Assembly (NCBI GenBank): GCA_938091995.1
Contig: CALKNZ010000103.1
Span: 1 to 33,435, forward strand
DNA: 33,435 bases
Direction: 5' to 3'
Source: an uncultured Luminiphilus sp.
GTDB taxonomy: Bacteria > Pseudomonadota > Gammaproteobacteria > Pseudomonadales > Halieaceae
The notes beneath the pieces are model-generated. The model saw nothing but the letters and a program-made list of their open reading frames with translations. It ran no database searches and was not told the DNA's origin. Shown one piece after another: positions 1 to 7,329 of this stretch. A program made the position numbers and the translations under genes. The stretch's first letter is position 1. Every line of letters begins with the position of its first letter.

Positions 1-165
1 ATTGCCGAAAAATCGTCCTAGACTGTTAACGGCCGAGAAGGTGCAGCCTCTACGCCCTAGGAAATATCCGGGCTATCTCCAGAAACTGCTAGCAACCCTG
101 GCAGGCAGGTAACAAACACGGGGGCATATTCAGGGCATAAAACAAGACTCAAACTCTGAGTGAGT

Positions 166-1137
166 TCAGACCGCGATCATTCCCGCCAACCGGTCGGCGA
201 TGATTCTTTCGGCATCCCCAACAACATTGCGTACCAATTCCTCACAGCTGGGAATATCGTCGATCAGCCCGCCACTCATACCCACGGTGACCATCCCTGC
301 ATCAATATCGCCGGTACTCCAGGCTTTTTCCTGATTAGCCCCCGAAACCAAATGATGTACCTGACCAAATTCGCCACCTGCCGCTTCGATGGAGGCAACC
401 TCGTCTGCCACCACATTGCGATACACCCTTGCAGTGTTCTTGTAAGAGCGAAAGATCAAGCGGGTCTGGTTTTCATCCATTTCCACGACTTTCTGCTTAA
501 TTCCCTGGTGAATAGGCGCCTCCTGGGTGACCATGAATCGGGTTCCCATGTTGATACCCTCGCAGCCCAGAGCCAGAGCGGCGGCCAAACCGCGACCATC
601 GGCAATGCCCCCCGACGCGACGACAGGAATCGTCAATGCCTGAGCAGCGGCCGGAAATAGCACAAGCCCGCCTACGTCCTGCTCTCCCGGGTGACCCGCA
701 CACTCAAAGCCATCAATACTGACCACATCAACTCCAATCCGCTCTGCCTTCAACGCATGGCGCACCGCCACGCACTTGTGAATAACCTTAATACCGGCCT
801 CTTTAAAGCGGTCCATAAATGGCTCGGGGCTGCGGCCGGCTGTTTCAACGATCTTCACGCCGCTGTTGATAATCACATCGACGTAGTCGTCGTAATTGAT
901 TTCACTGGCCACCACGCCCACGGTCAAATTCACGCCAAAGGGTTTATCGGTCATGGCGGCACAACGCGCGATTTCCGCTTCAAGGCCTTCAGCGGTGGGT
1001 TGTGTCAGGGCCGTCATCACACCGAGCGCACCGGCGTTGGAGGCAGCAGCGGCGAGATCCGCTGTACCCACGCGCATCATGCCGCCACAAATAATTGGCG
1101 CTTCAATATTAAGCAGTTCAGTCACTCGGGTTTTCAT
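166..1137 (-). CDS. Nitronate monooxygenase / 2-nitropropane dioxygenase-like FMN protein
   Basis: A 323-residue TIM-barrel flavoprotein of the nitronate monooxygenase family, a usual length for it. What is seen: an N-terminal barrel strand with GGMM (residues 18-21), the His-bearing motif GFECAGHPG (143-151, His149 at the family's catalytic position), the phosphate-binding loop ASGGIADGRG (174-183) and MGTRF (197-201), all expected around FMN. Members oxidise alkyl nitronates, but many in acyl-CoA clusters (such as IpdC of actinobacterial steroid degradation) are FMN oxidoreductases acting on CoA thioesters. Given the acyl-CoA genes around it, the second role is at least as likely; this is inference. 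The start has an AGGGAG ribosome site about 8 bases upstream. It stands alone, with 188 bases to the next gene. Probably cytoplasmic, as no signal peptide is seen. Confidence 0.88.
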   Translation of the reverse strand: MKTRVTELLNIEAPIICGGMMRVGTADLAAAASNAGALGVMTALTQPTAEGLEAEIARCAAMTDKPFGVNLTVGVVASEINYDDYVDVIINSGVKIVETAGRSPEPFMDRFKEAGIKVIHKCVAVRHALKAERIGVDVVSIDGFECAGHPGEQDVGGLVLFPAAAQALTIPVVASGGIADGRGLAAALALGCEGINMGTRFMVTQEAPIHQGIKQKVVEMDENQTRLIFRSYKNTARVYRNVVADEVASIEAAGGEFGQVHHLVSGANQEKAWSTGDIDAGMVTVGMSGGLIDDIPSCEELVRNVVGDAERIIADRLAGMIAV

Positions 1138-1325
1138 TACACCAACTCCCTGATTATTTCGTTATGGCGTCCGAACAGTATAGATATGGCAGTTTTTATG
1201 TCAATTTATGGAATTAGGCGTTAATAACCGAGAAGTTTTATTTAGGGCCGACGCCATCAACAACAGTTGAAATTGCACGCAATGGTAATAGACCAGATCG
1301 ACCTAAAATCGAGAATTTTGCGCCA

Positions 1326-2120
1326 TCAATTTCCCTTAAACACTGGCTGCCGTTTCTCAGCAAATGCCGAGAGTGCCTCCTCGCAATCCTCACTCACCTG
1401 CATACATTGCTTTTCCCTTAACAGACCGTAATCAAGAGTTGCATCGACCGCCTGCCGCAACAAACAGTTTAGTGTTTGCTTGGTACCCTCAATGGCCATC
1501 CTAGGTCCTGTGGCAAGCCTTTCAGCCTTCGCATGAGCCACTTTAAGCAGGTCAGCTGCCTGCACAACATGGCGAATAAGACCGAGCTCCTTAGCTTCTT
1601 CCGCCGTCAGACGATCACCAGTCATCAGGAACTCCTTGGCGTTGTGCATGCCTACAAGCAGAGGCCAAATCGCGGCGCCACCGTCTCCTGCAACATATCC
1701 CGCAATAACGTGGGTGTCGGCAAACACAGCCTCCTCGGCAGCCACAACAATATCGGAGAACAGCGCTAGAGTAGCGCCAAGTCCCATTGCATAACCATTC
1801 ACTGCCGCAATAATAGGCTGGGGGACTTCGAGGATATCGAGGATTATCTTTCTGCCCTCCTCGACCATCGCATCAGTCTGCTGTGTATTCATCGAGAGCC
1901 CGTGTTTGAGGTCACCCCCCGCGCAGAAAGCCTTACCCGCACCGGTCAAAACCACGGCCCGAGTCTCTTTATCTCGAGCGATATCCGCGAATACCCAGGA
2001 TAGCTCCCGGTGGAGCAGTTCGTCAGTGGCATTAAGTGCCTCCGGACGATTGAATGTCACCGTCAGCACGCCGCCCGAACGCTCAAAAGCAATATGCCGA
2101 TACTTTTCGTAAGCTGTCAT
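1326..2120 (-). CDS. Enoyl-CoA hydratase/isomerase family protein
   Basis: A crotonase-fold protein of 264 residues. The frame stays open for another 61 codons upstream, but the ATG at 2120 is preceded by a strong GGAGGAG site and gives the standard N-terminus. Oxyanion-hole segments are visible: AFCAGGDL near residue 67 and NGYAMGLGATLALFSDI near residue 110. The segment that normally carries the first catalytic Glu (QPEI before the GxGG turn) reads ADTHVIAG, so that Glu appears replaced; the second, in AKEFLMTG, is kept. It may therefore be an isomerase or another crotonase type rather than a standard hydratase. It most likely handles an enoyl-CoA in the same catabolic programme as its neighbours. 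It diverges from the flavoprotein gene at 2350. Confidence 0.88.
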   Translation of the reverse strand: MTAYEKYRHIAFERSGGVLTVTFNRPEALNATDELLHRELSWVFADIARDKETRAVVLTGAGKAFCAGGDLKHGLSMNTQQTDAMVEEGRKIILDILEVPQPIIAAVNGYAMGLGATLALFSDIVVAAEEAVFADTHVIAGYVAGDGGAAIWPLLVGMHNAKEFLMTGDRLTAEEAKELGLIRHVVQAADLLKVAHAKAERLATGPRMAIEGTKQTLNCLLRQAVDATLDYGLLREKQCMQVSEDCEEALSAFAEKRQPVFKGN

Positions 2121-2307
2121 GCCGCTCCTCCAAAACAATGCACTCAACTTTCGCCTATGATGCCCGACACCCCCATGTCTTGTTGAGTATTGCTGCGGTC
2201 TAAATCGCATGCCGTGCAGGCCTTCGTGCGGCCGATAGCCTGCGCAGATTGCCTTCAAAACGCCTACTGATGTTCTGCCTAAATTAACACCCCAGAAGTG
2301 CAACCGG

Positions 2308-2322
2308 ACTCTAGACTAGAGT
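2308..2322. promoter_or_regulatory. Inverted repeat in divergent promoter region
   Basis: ACTCTAG-A-CTAGAGT is a perfect inverted repeat with 7-base arms and one central base. It lies 28 bases before the start of the flavoprotein gene at 2350 and in the region shared with the divergent enoyl-CoA hydratase gene. The position fits an operator for either gene, but no regulator can be assigned. It is followed directly by TCAGGCT, a string that recurs in similar form beside the repeat upstream of the TonB receptor. Confidence 0.3.
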
Positions 2323-2349
2323 TCAGGCTACAAAATCAAGGTCGGCGCG

Positions 2350-3495
2350 ATGCATACAGAGTTCTGTGATGAGGTAGGCAATGAAGTACCTATCTTCGCT
2401 TTTACACACTGCCGTGATGTTGTCGTGGCTGTTAGTAAGGCGGGAGGGATGGGCGTTTTGGGCGCTGGATTCATGGATGTTAACCAGCTGCGCGAAGAAC
2501 TTGACTGGATTGACGCTCACATTGGTGATTACGCCTATGGCGTGGACGTCGTCATCCCACAGAACTATGTGGGCCGCGATGAAGACGAACTAACCGAACT
2601 GGAGCTGGAAGAAAAACTATGGGCGATGGTACCGGGAGAACATCTGGCCATGGCCCAAAAGCTGCTGGATGACCACGGTGTACCCCCATGGCCCGAGACC
2701 GGTCGCCCGAAAATATTTGGGTGGACGCTGCAAACGGTTATGCCCTGCCTCGAGGAGGCACTCTGTAGGCCCAAGTGCCGACTCATCGTCAATGCTCTAG
2801 GCACGCCGCCCGCTGATGTCATAAACCGAGTTAAAAGCAGCGGACGGCTCATCGGTGCGCTGTGTGGCAAGCGCAAACAAGCCGTTCAACATCGCGACGC
2901 GGGACTGGATTTTGTCGTAGCACAAGGAACGGAAGGTGGTGGACACACGGGCGAAATCGGCAGCGTAGTGCTGTGGCCGGATATTATTGATGCTGTCAGC
3001 CCTCTACCAGTTCTGGCGGCAGGTGGGATTGGAAACGGCCGGCAAATGCTGGCCGCCATGGCAATGGGCGCGGCCGGGGTTTGGACGGGCTCCCTTTGGC
3101 TAACCGCGGAGGAAGCCGACGCCCAGCCCGCCCAAAAAGAAAGCTTTTTGAACGCTGCTGTAGACGATACGGTTCGCACCAAGGCATGGACGGGCAAACC
3201 GGCTCGGGTGCTGCGCAATGCGTGGACTGAGGCATGGGATCGATCAGATACGCCAGACCCCCTACCCATGCCGCTGCATGGACTGGTCACCGCAGACGCC
3301 ATGCGGCGCAGCGAAGCCTACGCGTCGTCGGGCAGGACACAGCAAGTAGCCATGAATATTTGCGGACAGGTAATAGGTCAAATTAATGACATCGAATCTT
3401 GTCGCAGCATCATTTACAGGATGATCACTGAATACCTTGATGGACTTGAGGCGCTGAATCACCTAATGCCGCCAGAACTGCGGGAAGACCCGTAG
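2350..3495 (+). CDS. Nitronate monooxygenase-like FMN oxidoreductase, long form
   Basis: A second nitronate-monooxygenase-family protein, 381 residues. Seen: the signature QGTEGGGHTG (residues 192-201, His199 at the catalytic position), AAGGIGNGRQ (223-232) as phosphate loop, and GVWTGSLW (243-250). Compared with the 323-residue neighbour it carries an extra charged segment at about residues 74-125, rich in Asp and Glu and in the place of part of the N-terminal half-barrel, and it starts further into the fold. The ATG is preceded by AAGGT at suitable spacing. Family members in steroid or isoprenoid catabolism reduce or oxidise CoA-bound intermediates with FMN; nitronate oxidation is the textbook role. 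The substrate is not readable. It converges with the aminotransferase gene across about 150 bases with no clear terminator. Confidence 0.82.
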   Translation: MHTEFCDEVGNEVPIFAFTHCRDVVVAVSKAGGMGVLGAGFMDVNQLREELDWIDAHIGDYAYGVDVVIPQNYVGRDEDELTELELEEKLWAMVPGEHLAMAQKLLDDHGVPPWPETGRPKIFGWTLQTVMPCLEEALCRPKCRLIVNALGTPPADVINRVKSSGRLIGALCGKRKQAVQHRDAGLDFVVAQGTEGGGHTGEIGSVVLWPDIIDAVSPLPVLAAGGIGNGRQMLAAMAMGAAGVWTGSLWLTAEEADAQPAQKESFLNAAVDDTVRTKAWTGKPARVLRNAWTEAWDRSDTPDPLPMPLHGLVTADAMRRSEAYASSGRTQQVAMNICGQVIGQINDIESCRSIIYRMITEYLDGLEALNHLMPPELREDP

Positions 3496-3648
3496 CATAG
3501 CGTTGCTGTTGCTGTTGCTGCCGCGTGAGCGAAAAGTTCGGCAATACAACAGTTACTGGTCTTCCTGATGAGTTAACTCGCCACAATAAACACGATAGCT
3601 ATTGCGAGACGCTGCCTCGAAAGACGGTACAAACGGGCCTTGCCCCTA

Positions 3649-4833
3649 CTAAGCGCACCGCTCGCCAAGTAAGACGCCCAAACGCCTTATACCCTCAGTA
3701 ATCTTATCCTCCGTCATCTGCGAATAACTTAGACGCAGCGTATCAACCCTAGGATCAGTAGCATAAAATGATTCACCAGGCACATAGGCGACGCCAATAT
3801 CGTTCATCGCATACACCACCGTCTCCGTTGCGTTTACGCCAGGCGCCTCAACCCAAATGAAGTAGCCGCCAGAAGGTCGTGTATGAGTAACGCCCGATGG
3901 GAAGTATTGGCCAATCGCGGTGAGCGCGGCGTCTCGCCGGGCCCTGTAAACTTCTCGCGACTTGCCCAAATGCTGATCGAGGGGGTGGTCCTGAAGGAAA
4001 GTTAATGCCTGATACTGCGCGACAGTGCCCGCCTGAAAATCGGTGGCCTCTTTCAGTACACGGTATCGCTCGATTAGCCTGTCGTCTGCAATCACCCAGC
4101 CCAGTCGAATACCGGGACAGAGTGTCTTTGAGAAAGAGCCGAGATAGATGACCCGGCCGCAATCGTCAAAACTCTTGATTGCAGGAGGGAAAGCCCCATC
4201 AAAGCGAATCTCGAAGTAGGGACTGTCTTCAATGATCATGACGTCATAACGATCTGCCAGTTGAACCATTTGGCGACGGCGATCCGTCGCCAGCGTGATT
4301 CCAGTGGGATTTTGGAAATCGGGAACCGTATAGATCAACTTCGCCTCGGGGTGCCGCCTCAGCGCATCCTCCAGCGCATCCATGCGCATACCGTGGTCAT
4401 CGATTGCCACTGAAACATACTTCGCAGACAAAGCACCGAAGGTATTCAAGGCGCCGAGGTATGAGGGATGCTCGACAATAACCGTATCCCCTTCGTCCAG
4501 ATACAACCTTGCCGCATAGTCTATGCCCTGCTGGGAGCCGCTGAGAATGAGAACATTATCTGCGCTGACGCTGATCCCGGCGCGAGGCATCCACTGTGTT
4601 GCAATGAAATCACGCAGCTGCGCCACACCGTAAGCACCGTCATAGGCCATTACAGTGCGACCATAAAGATCAAAAGCCTTATCAGAGGCCGACCTGAAGG
4701 CATCCAATGGATACAACTCAGGAGCAGGAGCGCCTCCGGCGAAGGAAATCATTTCTGGATTTCGCGCCGCGGCAAACATTTCCTTAATAAAATCTGAGCC
4801 ATAGCCTTGCATTCGTTTCGCTTCAGCGACCAT
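3649..4833 (-). CDS. PLP-dependent aminotransferase, class I/II (2-aminoadipate/aromatic aminotransferase type)
   Basis: A 394-residue fold-type I aminotransferase without the N-terminal winged helix of MocR regulators. Visible cofactor residues: PDFQNPTG (171-178), EDSPYFEIRF (202-211) and the Schiff-base lysine in GSFSKTLCPGIRLGW (Lys236), with Arg243 for phosphate binding. The closest type is LysN/Aro8-like, which transaminates 2-aminoadipate, aromatic or branched amino acids to 2-oxoacids. It is the last gene of the minus-strand run after the paired acyl-CoA dehydrogenases, 23 bases downstream of them, with a clear GGGGGAG ribosome site. Its 2-oxoacid product could feed the indolepyruvate-oxidoreductase-family enzyme at 12979, which would give an acyl- or arylacyl-CoA. 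That link is inferred from proximity only. Confidence 0.88.
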   Translation of the reverse strand: MVAEAKRMQGYGSDFIKEMFAAARNPEMISFAGGAPAPELYPLDAFRSASDKAFDLYGRTVMAYDGAYGVAQLRDFIATQWMPRAGISVSADNVLILSGSQQGIDYAARLYLDEGDTVIVEHPSYLGALNTFGALSAKYVSVAIDDHGMRMDALEDALRRHPEAKLIYTVPDFQNPTGITLATDRRRQMVQLADRYDVMIIEDSPYFEIRFDGAFPPAIKSFDDCGRVIYLGSFSKTLCPGIRLGWVIADDRLIERYRVLKEATDFQAGTVAQYQALTFLQDHPLDQHLGKSREVYRARRDAALTAIGQYFPSGVTHTRPSGGYFIWVEAPGVNATETVVYAMNDIGVAYVPGESFYATDPRVDTLRLSYSQMTEDKITEGIRRLGVLLGERCA

Positions 4834-4856
4834 TTAATCTCCCCCTGCTGTGGTTT

Positions 4857-6029
4857 TCAGTAAGACCTAGGTAGGCCAAGTACATGCTGACCGATAAAAT
4901 TTAGCGTCATCTGCTGCGTCAAAGGCGCCAGCCTGAACAGCTGCACCTCACGCCACCAGCGCTCCTGATGATATTCCCTCGCGTAACCCGCGCCACCATG
5001 AGCCTGTAAACTGTGATAACAGGCATCGATCGCCGCCTCTACGGCGACGTACTTCGCGGTATTTGCGAGCGCGGTGGCGTGCGCCGATTGATCACCCTGA
5101 TCCTCCATCGCGGCAGCCTGTCTTACTGTGCACCATGCGGACTCCAGTCGGGCATGGGCAGCAGCGAGAGGGTGCTGCACCGCCTGATGGGCACCTATCG
5201 GAACATCAAAAACCACACGTTCACTGGCGTAGAGAACCGCGCTGGACAACGCTAGCCGGGCCAGGCCAATAGCGCCGGCAGCGACCAGTAATCGCTCTGC
5301 ATTGAGCGTTGGCGCCAAGCTTGCAAACCCCTTGCCCAAGGTACCCACCAATGCCGACTCCGGAACAAAGAGGTCCTCGATAAACAACTGATTTGACTTG
5401 TAATAATTGAATCCGTGCTTGGGTATGGGGGTGTAGTTCAGGCTTTCATTGGGCAAATCGATAAGAAAAAGACTAAGCGATCCCGATTTGGCTGCTTCTT
5501 TACCAGATGGCGCTGTCTTAGCGACAAGCAGCAGGGCGTCAGAATTATCGATATTAGTGATAAACCATTTATTCCCGTTGATACGGAAACCGCCACCCTC
5601 AGCCACGGCGGTCGTTTTAATGTTGAAGGAGTTAGTACCCGCATCGGGCTCCGATAACGCGAATGCGCAGATCTTCTCGCCACGCGCAAAGGGCGCCAAA
5701 TATTGGTCGGACTGTAGCGTGCTTGCGCTCTTTACTAGGGTCAATGTTCCCAACAAGCCAAAGAGATAGCCCAACGCCGGACCTCCACCCCCACCACCAC
5801 GACACAAGGCCTCCATGGCGAGACATAACTCCGTCATGCCTTGACCCGAGCCGCCCATCGTCTCTGGAACCGCCAGCCCAAAGAACCCTTGCGCACCCAA
5901 CTCGTCAACAAATTCCGCCGGATAAATTTCATTTTCGTCGCATTTTCGCCAGTACTCAGGACCAAAAGCTTTCGCAACTTTCTCAGCGGTCTCGATGATC
6001 ATTTGTTGTGTATCAGTAATAATTAACAT
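4857..6029 (-). CDS. Acyl-CoA dehydrogenase, subunit-like partner lacking the usual EGT motif
   Basis: An acyl-CoA dehydrogenase of 390 residues with the FAD/substrate signature ALSEPDAGT (124-132) and the KWFITN strand (154-159). The C-terminus reads RLAPLTQQM and ends LGLPRSY, so the catalytic-Glu motif YEGT/TEGT common in this family is absent at that site. A run of six glycines (78-83) is unusual. The start codon overlaps the stop of the next dehydrogenase gene by one base (TGATG), so the two are translated in tandem. Steroid-degrading actinobacteria use alpha2beta2 dehydrogenases (ChsE1-ChsE2) built from two such genes with one catalytic Glu between them. The arrangement here matches that, but a separate homo-oligomer using a Glu elsewhere in the chain cannot be excluded. 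Confidence 0.9.
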   Translation of the reverse strand: MLIITDTQQMIIETAEKVAKAFGPEYWRKCDENEIYPAEFVDELGAQGFFGLAVPETMGGSGQGMTELCLAMEALCRGGGGGGPALGYLFGLLGTLTLVKSASTLQSDQYLAPFARGEKICAFALSEPDAGTNSFNIKTTAVAEGGGFRINGNKWFITNIDNSDALLLVAKTAPSGKEAAKSGSLSLFLIDLPNESLNYTPIPKHGFNYYKSNQLFIEDLFVPESALVGTLGKGFASLAPTLNAERLLVAAGAIGLARLALSSAVLYASERVVFDVPIGAHQAVQHPLAAAHARLESAWCTVRQAAAMEDQGDQSAHATALANTAKYVAVEAAIDACYHSLQAHGGAGYAREYHQERWWREVQLFRLAPLTQQMTLNFIGQHVLGLPRSY

Positions 6030-7183
6030 CAGCTTCCACCAAAGGCATCAATACCTGTTAACGCCCTACCTATCGAGAGTTTTTGTATCTCATTGGTGCC
6101 TTCGGTCACCATAAAAGGTCGAACCGCTCTATACATATATTCAATGGGGAACTCCTGTGTGATGCCATTGCCACCATGAATCTGCATGGCGCTAGCAACT
6201 ATTTCGCAGGCAACATCCGTGCTGTACCACTTACACATAGCCGCATCTACATCTGAGCGATATCCGCGATCAATCGCATCGAGGGCTTTGAAGGACAATA
6301 ATTTTCCAGCTTCCAACTTGGTTGCCATCTCACCCAGCATCGCGGAAATCAACTGATGCCCGGCAATGGGCTTGCCAAATTGATGTCTGTCCACCGAATA
6401 TTTCGTGGCCTCATCGAGAGCAGCCTGCGCGACACCCAAAGCCATTAGAGCAACAATAGGCCGAGAGCCCGCTAGTGAAACAAACAGCGTTTTCATGGCC
6501 TCACCAGGAGCCACCATCAAATTTGTTTTAGGAACCCGGATATCTTCAAAGATCACCTGTGCCGTGGACTGGCTGTTCAGCCCCATTTTTCCGATCTCTA
6601 CTGTTTTATACCCATGCTCTCGGTCTACTAAGATTAACCCTAAACCACCCACAGGATCGTCATTGAAACGCGCCAACAAAAAGATGAAGTCAGAGTAACC
6701 ACCGCTGGATATCCACAATTTTTCGCCGGAGATAATAAAGTCATCACCCGACTCCCGCGCCCTGCAGGCCACTGCAGTCACCTGAGAGCCGGCGCCTGGC
6801 TCAGACATACCAACACAGCCCAACTTCTCAGCACTGAGCACAGCTTTGGCATAGTCATCACGCAGATGATCAGGCACATATGGCAGTAGCTTTCCTACAA
6901 TCATTTGGATTAGTGCGGTAACAGCTATATCCGGCGATACTCTGGCCAGTTCAAACTGCAGCAGTCCAACCGTAAAAGTATCAAGTCCGAGTCCACCCAG
7001 CTCTTCGGCCACAACCCCAGCACCCACCCCAAAAGGCAACATCTCGCTTTGCAAGCGAAGCGCAAGCTCCCGAGGAATTAGCCGATCACGATACTCATCG
7101 GCTACGGGTTTTAACTCCTTATCCGCAAATCGACGAAATGTATCCACCAGCAACTGCTGCTCTTCAGTGAGAGAAAAATCCAT
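6029..7183 (-). CDS. Acyl-CoA dehydrogenase with canonical catalytic glutamate
   Basis: A 384-residue FAD-dependent acyl-CoA dehydrogenase. The N-terminus MDFSLTEEQ, the signature VGMSEPGAGS (124-133), KLWISSG, and the C-terminal TEGTNEIQ with the catalytic base near Glu361 are all seen. It would introduce the alpha,beta double bond into an acyl-CoA and pass electrons to an electron-transfer flavoprotein not encoded here. A GAGGA ribosome site sits in the end of the upstream small ORF, whose TAA overlaps this ATG (TAATG). The gene is in turn coupled to the second dehydrogenase downstream. The tight packing suggests a fixed stoichiometry of both dehydrogenases, perhaps one complex. Confidence 0.93.
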   Translation of the reverse strand: MDFSLTEEQQLLVDTFRRFADKELKPVADEYRDRLIPRELALRLQSEMLPFGVGAGVVAEELGGLGLDTFTVGLLQFELARVSPDIAVTALIQMIVGKLLPYVPDHLRDDYAKAVLSAEKLGCVGMSEPGAGSQVTAVACRARESGDDFIISGEKLWISSGGYSDFIFLLARFNDDPVGGLGLILVDREHGYKTVEIGKMGLNSQSTAQVIFEDIRVPKTNLMVAPGEAMKTLFVSLAGSRPIVALMALGVAQAALDEATKYSVDRHQFGKPIAGHQLISAMLGEMATKLEAGKLLSFKALDAIDRGYRSDVDAAMCKWYSTDVACEIVASAMQIHGGNGITQEFPIEYMYRAVRPFMVTEGTNEIQKLSIGRALTGIDAFGGS

Positions 7184-7329
7184 TAGGCGTTGTCCTCAAA
7201 AAAACGTCTTTTTTTAGCGCACAAAATTAACCAACGGCTAGGCATATCAAACTTCCAGCGGCGCGCCACATCAGTGAAATCCGGCCCATCACAGGTAGTC
7301 TCGGTAAACAAAGATGGGTAAATTTCCAT
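7183..7329 (-). CDS. Small ORF of 48 codons, coupled to both neighbours
   Basis: This small frame fills the whole gap between the CocE-type hydrolase and the dehydrogenase. Its ATG overlaps the hydrolase stop (TGATG) and its TAA overlaps the dehydrogenase start (TAATG). The translation begins MEIYPSLFTETTCDGPDF and ends KKRRFFEDNA. It has two cysteines, three tryptophan/arginine clusters and a basic patch near the end, and no signal peptide or membrane segment. I recognise no family. The exact junctions on both sides are what support a real gene. It could instead be a remnant of a longer C-terminus of the hydrolase or a chance open leader that couples translation. The function is unknown. Confidence 0.5.
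   Translation of the reverse strand: MEIYPSLFTETTCDGPDFTDVARRWKFDMPSRWLILCAKKRRFFEDNA

Noticed and set aside
3502-3520. Three tandem GTTGCT units after the flavoprotein gene, as a regulatory repeat.
   Set aside because: Only three short copies, no symmetry and no nearby start; probably chance or slippage.
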